Assembly: GCA_004525885.1 (NCBI GenBank)
Contig: SPBV01000139.1
Coordinates: 1-5,021, forward strand
Direction: 5' to 3'
Origin: Nitrosomonadales bacterium
Lineage (GTDB): Bacteria > Pseudomonadota > Gammaproteobacteria > Burkholderiales > Nitrosomonadaceae
DNA: 5,021 nucleotides
A model generated the notes under the pieces. The model was not told the origin of the DNA. It was given only the letters and a program-made list of their open reading frames with translations, and ran no database searches. Within the stretch, counting starts at the first letter, position 1. The number at the start of each line of letters is the position of its first letter. Both the position numbers and the translations under genes were made by a program. Below, piece after piece: positions 1 through 5,021 of this stretch.

Positions 1-2
1 GT

Positions 3-266
3 CTAGTTCTTACTGTCAGTTTAGCATCCGTCTTCGAACCTTGCGGGTTCCATGACAATCCCAGTCGTCACCGTGCCTTATACGCATCTGTCGCTCGCGG
101 CTATTAAAGTCCTGGCGATCTTGTTACATGACATTACTCTTGAAAAGAGCGTCTTAATTAAGCCGAGTCTGCAGTACTAGAAGATAATGTAGTAGCATGG
201 GTATTAGAGAAAGCTAATGTGGTTGATAAAATAGTGACTTTTGACGAATTGATGGGAATATCTTGA
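3..266 (+). pseudogene. tig: Trigger factor (tig), 3' end, decayed by in-frame stops
   Basis: Trigger factor is the ribosome-bound peptidyl-prolyl isomerase and chaperone that meets nascent chains; this is its C-terminal region, and the gene begins outside the window. Read in the frame ending at TGA 264-266, the translation is colinear with Burkholderia-type trigger factor over about 87 codons without indels. Recognisable blocks are RAL..SVARGY, SPGDLVT, HYS, KERLN, and the well-kept tail VLEDNVVAWVLEKANVVDK then TFDELMGIS. Four stops interrupt it: TAA 105-107 (where relatives have Glu after Tyr), TGA 129-131 (where relatives have Trp), TGA 141-143, and TAA 159-161 (Glu in relatives). TGA cannot be rescued as Trp because lon uses TGG for Trp. 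Substitutions are dense before base 161 and sparse after it. The stop lies one base before the clpP ATG. Family identity is from remembered homologues, not from a search. Sequencing error at a contig end is the main alternative. Confidence 0.82.
254..257 (+). promoter_or_regulatory. Ribosome binding site of clpP, inside the tig tail
   Basis: A GGGA purine run lies 10 bases before the clpP ATG at 268, within the last codons of the decayed tig frame. It is the only Shine-Dalgarno-like stretch near this start. Its position means the end of tig must be kept for clpP translation even though the trigger factor itself looks dead. Confidence 0.55.
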
Positions 267-267
267 T

Positions 268-906
268 ATGATTCAAAGAACTGAATTAGATAATCTAGCT
301 CCTAAGAACCTAGGGTTGATTCCTATGGTGATTGAGACCAGTGGACGTGGTGAGCGCGCATACGATATATATTCCCGTTTGTTGAAGGAGAGGGTTATTT
401 TTCTTGTAGGGCCAGTTACCGAAACATCTGCTAATCTGATTGTGGCACAGCTTCTTTTTCTGGAATCTGAAAATCCAGAAAAAGATATTCATTTTTATAT
501 AAATTCCCCCGGTGGTATGGTGTCTGCAGGGATGGCAATCTACGATACTATGCAGTATATTAAACCTAGTGTCAGTACATTATGTGTAGGTCAGGCAGCG
601 AGTATGGGCTCATTACTGCTAGCAGCAGGTGAAAAGGGCAAGCGTTTTTGCTTACCAAATTCGCGCATTATGATTCATCAACCGATGGGTGGTTTTCAGG
701 GGCAAGCTTCAGATATTGAGATACATGCCAAAGAGATCCTGTTTCTCAAAGGCCGGTTAAATGAAATATTAGCTAAGCACAGTGGTCAAAATATTCAAAC
801 TATAGAGAAAGACACTGATCGCGACAATTTTCTCAGCGCTGAGGATTCTGTTAAGTATGGTTTGGTGGATGAAGTACTGACCAGTAGAGTTGGAAGTACA
901 GCCTAA
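268..906 (+). CDS. clpP: ATP-dependent Clp protease proteolytic subunit ClpP
   Basis: ClpP is the serine peptidase of the cytoplasmic ClpXP machine: two heptameric rings enclose a chamber that cuts unfolded polypeptides delivered by ClpX. The 212-residue protein has normal length and an intact Ser-His-Asp triad: Ser112 in QAASMG, His137 in MIHQP and Asp186 in DTDRDNF. The 25- and 49-residue spacings are the same as in E. coli ClpP. The oligomer and substrate segments INSPGG (79-83) and GQASDIEI (145-152) are present. By alignment with E. coli, a short N-terminal propeptide of about 15 residues would be removed before GLIPM. Position 84 is Met where many relatives have Ser (INSPGGSVSAG), a minor change away from the triad. 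The ATG at 268 fits the family N-terminus (MVIE.SGRGERAYDIYSRLLKERV follows) and has GGGA upstream. The frame ends with tandem stops, TAA then TGA. It was ancestrally coupled to tig, whose stop is one base upstream. No decay is seen. Confidence 0.97.
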   Translation: MIQRTELDNLAPKNLGLIPMVIETSGRGERAYDIYSRLLKERVIFLVGPVTETSANLIVAQLLFLESENPEKDIHFYINSPGGMVSAGMAIYDTMQYIKPSVSTLCVGQAASMGSLLLAAGEKGKRFCLPNSRIMIHQPMGGFQGQASDIEIHAKEILFLKGRLNEILAKHSGQNIQTIEKDTDRDNFLSAEDSVKYGLVDEVLTSRVGSTA

Positions 907-977
907 TGAATAGGGTATCTAGAGGATTGTAATTTATATTCTCTCTTTTAATTTAGGCGCTCTTGTTTAGATAACGT

Positions 978-981
978 GGAG
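978..981 (+). promoter_or_regulatory. Ribosome binding site of clpX
   Basis: GGAG sits seven bases before the ATG at 989, an ordinary spacing. It supports that start. The 82-base gap between clpP and clpX otherwise holds no clear terminator or strong promoter, so co-transcription of the two genes is likely. Confidence 0.65.
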
Positions 982-988
982 TGATGCT

Positions 989-2269
989 ATGTCAAATGAT
1001 ATTGTCGGAGAGAAATTGCTTTATTGTTCCTTTTGTGGGAAGAGTCAGCACGAAGTAAAAAAGCTTATTGCTGGACCGTCTGTATTTATTTGTGATGAGT
1101 GCATTGAGCTTTGTAATGATATTATTCGTGAGGAATTGCAGGAGGCCGAGGCTACTAATCTAACCAAGTCAGATTTACCAGTACCGCATGAAATATGTCA
1201 GATTCTTGATCAATATGTAATTGGTCAAGAATCTGCAAAAAAGATCTTGTCTGTGTCGGTATATAACCACTATAAGCGTTTAAAGAATCTAATTAAAACG
1301 AGTGACACTGATGACATAGAGCTGGATAAAAGTAATATATTACTGATAGGCCCTACTGGTTCTGGCAAAACACTCTTGGCACAGACACTGGCGAGATTGC
1401 TTAACGTACCATTTGTAATGGCTGATGCTACAACGCTAACTGAGGCAGGATATGTTGGAGAAGATGTAGAAAATATTATCCAGAAACTTCTTCAAAAATG
1501 TAACTATGATGTAGACAAAGCTCAGCAGGGTAATGTATATATAGACGAGATCGACAAGATCTCACGTAAGCTAGATAACCCATCGATAACTCGTGATGTC
1601 TCAGGTGAGGGTGTACAGCAGGCTTTGCTTAAGCTGATTGAGGGCACCGTTGCTTCGGTCCCTCCTCAGGGTGGGAGAAAGCATCCCAACCAGGAATTTG
1701 TTCAGGTAGACACTACTAATATTTTGTTTATTTGTGGCGGCGCTTTTGATGGTCTTGACAAGGTAATACGCACTCGATCTGAGAAGGGTGGGATAGGTTT
1801 TGGTGCAGATGTGCGGAGTAGTAAAGATAATCAAAGAGATATAGGTACAGTGTTACGGGGGGTGGAACCGGAGGATCTAGTTAAGTATGGTTTAATTCCA
1901 GAATTTGTTGGGCGTCTACCTGTAATTGCGACATTGGAAGAGCTTGATGAGCCAGCTTTGATCAGAATTCTTTCTGAGCCTAAGAACGCACTTATTAAAC
2001 AGTACCAAAAAATGTTCCATATGGAAGGTGGCGTTGATCTGGAATTCCGAGATCAGGCACTCAAGGCAATTGCCAAAAGAGCGCTAGCACGTAAAACTGG
2101 CGCACGCGGGCTTCGTTCTATTCTGGAGAGTACTTTACTAGATACAATGTTTGATCTTCCATCTCTTGAAAATATCACCAAAGTAGTAGTTGATCACGGT
2201 TCGATCGGAGGTGATATCAAGCCAATTCTGATTTATTCGGATAAGACAAAGGCGGCAAAGAGTAGTTAG
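989..2269 (+). CDS. clpX: ATP-dependent Clp protease ATP-binding subunit ClpX
   Basis: ClpX is the hexameric AAA+ unfoldase that recognises tagged or misfolded cytoplasmic proteins and threads them into ClpP. The 426-residue protein matches the family length. The N-terminal zinc-binding domain carries Cys13, Cys16, Cys35 and Cys38. The AAA+ module has Walker A GPTGSGKT at 121-128, the pore loop GYVG at 154-157, Walker B VYIDEIDK at 183-190 (Asp186, Glu187), the RKH loop at 230-232, and the IGF loop that docks on ClpP at 269-271. The arginine finger is Arg309 in EFVGRLP, and sensor 2 is GARGLRS at 371-377. All are intact. The start is supported by GGAG upstream and by the family N-terminus (EKLLYCSFCGKSQHEVKKLIAGPSVFICDEC follows directly). 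It lies 82 bases after clpP, consistent with a clpPX transcript. A second in-frame stop (TGA) follows shortly after the TAG. No sign of decay. Confidence 0.97.
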   Translation: MSNDIVGEKLLYCSFCGKSQHEVKKLIAGPSVFICDECIELCNDIIREELQEAEATNLTKSDLPVPHEICQILDQYVIGQESAKKILSVSVYNHYKRLKNLIKTSDTDDIELDKSNILLIGPTGSGKTLLAQTLARLLNVPFVMADATTLTEAGYVGEDVENIIQKLLQKCNYDVDKAQQGNVYIDEIDKISRKLDNPSITRDVSGEGVQQALLKLIEGTVASVPPQGGRKHPNQEFVQVDTTNILFICGGAFDGLDKVIRTRSEKGGIGFGADVRSSKDNQRDIGTVLRGVEPEDLVKYGLIPEFVGRLPVIATLEELDEPALIRILSEPKNALIKQYQKMFHMEGGVDLEFRDQALKAIAKRALARKTGARGLRSILESTLLDTMFDLPSLENITKVVVDHGSIGGDIKPILIYSDKTKAAKSS

Positions 2270-2295
2270 TTAAAGTTTTGATAGTGTCAGCATGC

Positions 2296-2323
2296 CTTGA
2301 ATTTCGCCTGGATGCCCCAATAA
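2296..2323 (+). promoter_or_regulatory. Heat-shock (RpoH/sigma-32) promoter of lon
   Basis: CTTGAA at 2296-2301 and CCCCAATAA at 2315-2323 are separated by 13 bases. This is close to the known sigma-32 consensus (CTTGAAA, 11-16 bases, CCCCATnT). Transcription would start near 2330, giving lon a leader of about 47 bases. A weaker sigma-70 reading overlaps it (TTGAAT 2297-2302, 18 bases, TAATAT 2321-2326; four of six matches each). lon is a heat-shock gene in many proteobacteria, so the location fits. The elements are seen directly; activity is inferred. Confidence 0.75.
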
Positions 2324-2376
2324 TATTCTAGTTGTTCTCTAGTTTGTACTTACTTATAGGCGAATCTAACACATAC

Positions 2377-4788
2377 ATGTCTCTTCCAGTTAACGATCCT
2401 AACAAAGTGCTGTTACCACTATTACCTCTGCGCGATGTTGTAGTGTTTCCGCACATGGTAATTCCTCTGTTCGTAGGGCGACCTAAGTCTATCAAATCGC
2501 TAGAAAGTGCTATGGAGTCTGGCAAGACGATACTCCTAGTGGCACAGCAGTTTGCTGCTAAAGATGAACCGGGTCCAGAGGATCTTTATGGTGTTTGCAG
2601 TGTTGCAAATTTGCTACAAATGCTCAAGCTACCTGATGGTACTGTTAAAGTGCTGGTAGAAGGTGGTCGCCGTGCTAATATTCTCGAGGTAATTGATAAC
2701 GGTACTCATTTCTCTGGGCAGGTTGTATTGCTTCCGCCTGACACAGTTGACAGTAACGAAGTAGAGGCCATGCGGCGTACAATGTTGGCTCAATTCGACC
2801 AATACGTAAAACTAAATAAAAAAATTCCACCTGAGATACATACTTCCCTTGGCAGTATAGATGAGGCAGGGCGTCTAGCTGACACAATTGCCGCTCATTT
2901 GCCATTGAAACTTGAGCAGAAGCAAGAAATCTTAGAGATATTTGATGTACCAAAACGTTTAGAGCACCTGTTAAGGTTATTGGAAACTGAACTTGACATA
3001 CTCCAGGTGGAAAAACGTATTCGTGGTAGGGTCAAGCGTCAAATGGAGAGGAGCCAGCGAGATTACTATCTAAATGAGCAGGTTAAAGCTATCCAAAAGG
3101 AACTAGGAGAGGGAGAAGATGGTGCAGATCTAGAAGAAATGGATAAGAAGATCAAATCTGCAGGCATGTCCAAAGAAGGCCGCATCAAGGGCGAGGCAGA
3201 ATTGAAAAAACTACGGTTAATGTCTCCTATGTCAGCTGAGGCCACTGTGGTACGTAACTATATTGATGCTCTAGTTGCATTACCGTGGAAGAAGAAAAGT
3301 AAAATCGGTAAAGATCTCAATGCTGCGGAAATTATACTTGAGAAGGATCATTATGGTTTGGATAAGGTTAAGGAGCGTATTGTTGAGTATTTGGCGGTAC
3401 AGCAGCGCGTAGATAAGATAAAGGCCCCCATTCTTTGTTTGGTGGGCCCTCCTGGTGTAGGTAAGACCTCATTAGGTCAGTCTATCGCCCGTGCCACTAA
3501 TCGTAAATTTGTACGCATGTCCTTAGGTGGTGTGCGTGACGAAGCTGAAATACGAGGTCATCGTCGTACCTACATTGGTTCAATGCCAGGCAAAATTTTG
3601 CAGAATATGACTAAGGCGGGTGTAAAGAATCCACTATTCTTGTTGGATGAAGTAGACAAGATGGGGATGGATTTTCGTGGCGACCCATCTTCTGCATTGC
3701 TTGAAGTGCTTGATCCTGAACAAAATAATTCATTTGTGGATCATTACATTGAGGTTGAGTATGACTTATCTGATGTAATGTTTGTTGCTACTGCCAATAC
3801 CCTAAACATACCGCCAGCTTTATTGGACAGAATGGAGGTTCTCAGATTATCTGGCTATACCGAAGATGAGAAACTTAACATTGCAACTCGTTACTTATTA
3901 CCTAAGCAAATGAGGAATCATGGCCTAAAGGAAGACGAACTGATGGTATCTGAGGCTGCACTGCGTGATATTACTCGTTATTACACACGAGAGGCCGGCG
4001 TACGTTCCATGGAGAGAGAAATCTCAAAAATTTGTCGAAAAGTAGTAAAAGCATTGTTGCTTAAAGATAGCCAGAAAAAAATCTCTATCAGTGCGCGCAA
4101 TCTTGGTAAGTATCTGGATGTGCGGCGTTATACTTATGGTATTGCAGAGGAGAAAAATCAAGTGGGGCAAGTAACCGGTCTAGCTTGGACAGAGGTTGGT
4201 GGTGAATTACTAACCATTGAAGCCGTGGCGCTTCCAGGTAAAGGTAAGACTATTACTACCGGTAAACTAGGTGAAGTAATGCAAGAATCAATACATGCCG
4301 CGTTGTCGGTAGTACGCAGTCGATCTACAGCACTAGGTATCCCCGAAGATTTTTACCAAAAGAACGATATTCATATACACTTACCAGAAGGTGCTACGCC
4401 GAAAGATGGTCCTAGTGCTGGAATAGGTATATGTGTTGCGATGGTGTCGGTGTTGACGGGTATCCCTGTAAGAGCAGCTGTTGCAATGACGGGTGAGATA
4501 ACGCTGCGTGGGGAGGTGCTGCCAATTGGAGGACTAAAAGAGAAGCTTTTGGCAGCACACCGCGGTGGTATAAAGATGGTGTTGATTCCGGAGGACAACG
4601 TCAAAGACTTAGCTGATATTCCAGAGAACATCAAGAGCCGACTTAATATACACCCAGTAAAATGGATAGACCAAGTTCTCAAATTTGCTTTGGAGCGCAA
4701 ACCAAATCCGCTTCCTATTGTTGTCGCTACTACACCTAACTCAGAAGTTGCTGAGAATGAGCGGGTTACTGTTGTTCTCAAGCATTAA
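2377..4788 (+). CDS. lon: ATP-dependent protease Lon (LonA type)
   Basis: Lon is a cytoplasmic homohexameric protease with ATPase and peptidase in one chain; it removes misfolded proteins and some short-lived regulators. From ATG 2377 it is 803 residues, close to Burkholderia Lon (about 805). The N-terminal substrate-binding domain starts with LPLLPLRDVVVFPHMVIPLFVGR (from about residue 13) and runs to about 200, followed by a helical coiled region to about 300. The AAA+ module has Walker A GPPGVGKT at 357-364, the aromatic pore loop RTYIGS near 397-402, and Walker B FLLDEVDK at 421-428. The C-terminal peptidase has the Ser-Lys dyad: Ser680 in PKDGPSAG and Lys723 in GGLKEKLLAAHRGG, with the same 43-residue spacing as E. 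coli. A TTG at 2332 would add 15 residues, but it lies almost at the predicted transcript start and the extra residues do not resemble the family, so ATG 2377 is preferred. The ribosome binding site there is weak (AGGCGA around 2358-2363). It is probably transcribed separately from clpPX through the heat-shock promoter. Confidence 0.96.
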   Translation: MSLPVNDPNKVLLPLLPLRDVVVFPHMVIPLFVGRPKSIKSLESAMESGKTILLVAQQFAAKDEPGPEDLYGVCSVANLLQMLKLPDGTVKVLVEGGRRANILEVIDNGTHFSGQVVLLPPDTVDSNEVEAMRRTMLAQFDQYVKLNKKIPPEIHTSLGSIDEAGRLADTIAAHLPLKLEQKQEILEIFDVPKRLEHLLRLLETELDILQVEKRIRGRVKRQMERSQRDYYLNEQVKAIQKELGEGEDGADLEEMDKKIKSAGMSKEGRIKGEAELKKLRLMSPMSAEATVVRNYIDALVALPWKKKSKIGKDLNAAEIILEKDHYGLDKVKERIVEYLAVQQRVDKIKAPILCLVGPPGVGKTSLGQSIARATNRKFVRMSLGGVRDEAEIRGHRRTYIGSMPGKILQNMTKAGVKNPLFLLDEVDKMGMDFRGDPSSALLEVLDPEQNNSFVDHYIEVEYDLSDVMFVATANTLNIPPALLDRMEVLRLSGYTEDEKLNIATRYLLPKQMRNHGLKEDELMVSEAALRDITRYYTREAGVRSMEREISKICRKVVKALLLKDSQKKISISARNLGKYLDVRRYTYGIAEEKNQVGQVTGLAWTEVGGELLTIEAVALPGKGKTITTGKLGEVMQESIHAALSVVRSRSTALGIPEDFYQKNDIHIHLPEGATPKDGPSAGIGICVAMVSVLTGIPVRAAVAMTGEITLRGEVLPIGGLKEKLLAAHRGGIKMVLIPEDNVKDLADIPENIKSRLNIHPVKWIDQVLKFALERKPNPLPIVVATTPNSEVAENERVTVVLKH

Positions 4789-4801
4789 TAACTATATGGA
4801 G

Positions 4802-4827
4802 GTTTCCTGCATTTTTGGCAGGCAAAC
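4802..4827 (+). other. Imperfect hairpin just after lon
   Basis: GTTT-CCTGC (4802-4810) and GCAGG-C-AAAC (4818-4827) form a 9-bp stem with one bulged C at 4823 and a seven-base loop ATTTTTG. It starts 13 bases after the lon stop. No T-run follows the stem on either strand, so it is not a standard intrinsic terminator. It could protect the 3' end of the message or help Rho-dependent ending, but the sequence does not decide this. Confidence 0.5.
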
Positions 4828-4845
4828 TTATTGAAAAGAAAGAGG

Positions 4846-4914
4846 TTTTAATACAAATTATTTCACTAGTGACACTAGTGAGTGAGTCTCGCTTAGTTGT
4901 TCTTTGTATTAAAA
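4846..4914 (+). repeat. Perfect 12-bp inverted repeat enclosing a smaller palindrome
   Basis: TTTTAATACAAA (4846-4857) is the exact reverse complement of TTTGTATTAAAA (4903-4914), across a 45-base loop. Inside the loop, TCACTAGTG (4863-4871) and CACTAGTGA (4873-4881) form a second perfect inverted repeat around a single A; read another way, it is a 9-bp tandem direct repeat, CACTAGTGA twice. The outer stem is AT-only apart from one G:C pair, so its stability as RNA would be modest. Confidence 0.7.
4874..4910 (+). terminator. Possible intrinsic terminator of lon
   Basis: ACTAGTGAG (4874-4882, counting from the A) can pair with CTCGC-T-TAGT (4888-4897) around a TGAGT loop, with one G:U pair and one bulged T. 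It is followed by a T-rich run, TGTTCTTTGTATT. It is the best terminator-like arrangement after lon but competes with the 4863-4881 palindrome for the same bases, and the stem is imperfect. Confidence 0.35.
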
Positions 4915-4933
4915 AAGCTTTGTATTAAAAAAA
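4902..4933 (+). repeat. 16-bp tandem direct repeat, two copies
   Basis: Copy one (4902-4917) and copy two (4918-4933) read CTTTGTATTAAAAAA plus G or A, so 15 of 16 bases are identical. Each copy contains the TTTGTATTAAAA arm that is complementary to 4846-4857, so the upstream arm can pair with either copy. Slippage duplication of one arm of the inverted repeat would explain this. Confidence 0.75.
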
Positions 4934-5021
4934 TTTTCAGTTAGTAAAAGGGAAGTTTTTCTATTGATCTAGCGTAGTAAAAAGTTTTTCACTTACGAAA
5001 ATAATTTTAAATATATATTAA
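4934..5021. other. AT-rich intergenic stretch, no gene seen
   Basis: After the tandem repeat the sequence is strongly AT-rich and ends in alternating A and T. I find no open frame with a credible start and no tRNA. There are only weak inverted repeats (for example TAGTAAAA with TTTTTCTA around 4942-4963). Sigma-70-like -10 elements such as TATATT near 5014 lack a matching -35. It may be the upstream region of a gene beyond the window. Confidence 0.5.

Noticed and set aside
27..60. tRNA-like T-arm on the minus strand (GGTTCGAAG)
   Set aside because: The base after the TTCGAAG loop does not close the stem, and no cloverleaf can be built around it; the region is explained by the tig frame.
139..145. 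CTTGAAA in the tig remnant as the -35 element of a heat-shock promoter for clpP
   Set aside because: No CCCCAT-like -10 element lies 11-16 bases downstream; only CCGAG at a poor distance. The motif also overlaps the TGA stop at 141-143, so it may be incidental.
137..149. Small palindrome CTCTT-GAA-AAGAG as an operator or terminator
   Set aside because: A five-base stem with a three-base loop and no T-run; easily expected by chance and inside decayed coding sequence.
154..161. TTAATTAA as a sign of a cloning junction or artificial boundary
   Set aside because: The tig reading frame continues colinearly on both sides, so there is no evidence of a junction; the palindrome is common in AT-rich DNA.
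183..232. Sigma-70 -10-like elements GATAAT (183-188) and TAAAAT (227-232) as a clpP promoter
   Set aside because: Neither has a recognisable -35 at 16-18 bases, so I cannot support a promoter, though one may exist.
2291..2316. GCAT...ATGC hairpin between clpX and lon as a clpX terminator
   Set aside because: Only four base pairs around a long loop and no T-run; it overlaps the much better promoter match.
4371..4781. Antisense open frame of 136 codons opposite the lon 3' end
   Set aside because: It mirrors the strongly conserved Lon peptidase domain, resembles no family I know, and has no ribosome binding site evidence; likewise the smaller antisense frames at 310-492, 1601-1834 and 2675-2953.

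Overview
The window carries the conserved proteobacterial proteolysis cluster tig-clpP-clpX-lon, with all genes on the + strand. The ClpP, ClpX and Lon proteins read as close relatives of Burkholderiales (Burkholderia/Pandoraea/Ralstonia-like) proteins as I recall them; Lon in particular is nearly colinear with the Burkholderia protein from end to end. Base composition is AT-rich for that group (I estimate low-to-mid 40s % GC by eye). Together with a decayed trigger-factor gene, this suggests a host-restricted or otherwise genome-reduced betaproteobacterium. That lifestyle, and any species name, is inference. The genetic code is standard: Trp is TGG in lon, and TGA ends the tig frame.

Layout. 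Bases 3-266 are the 3' end of tig (trigger factor), still colinear with the family without any indel but broken by four in-frame stops between 105 and 161. Its last roughly 100 bases are clean and run to one base before the clpP start. clpP (268-906) and clpX (989-2269) follow and look intact, with every catalytic and nucleotide-binding motif I could check. A 107-base gap holds a good match to an RpoH (sigma-32) heat-shock promoter, followed by lon (2377-4788), also intact. I place the Lon start at the ATG at 2377 rather than at an upstream TTG at 2332. Bases 4789-5021 contain no gene that I can see. They hold a structured, repeat-containing 3' region (three inverted repeats and a 16-bp tandem repeat), including a possible lon terminator, then a very AT-rich stretch.

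How the genes work together. ClpX unfolds substrates and feeds them to the ClpP peptidase chamber. Lon is a second, self-contained ATP-dependent protease for damaged proteins. Trigger factor, the ribosome-bound chaperone normally encoded just upstream, appears to be lost, so degradation is kept while co-translational folding help from this gene is not. I see no new system here. The points worth a second look are the tig decay pattern, the retained heat-shock promoter, and the repeat structure after lon.
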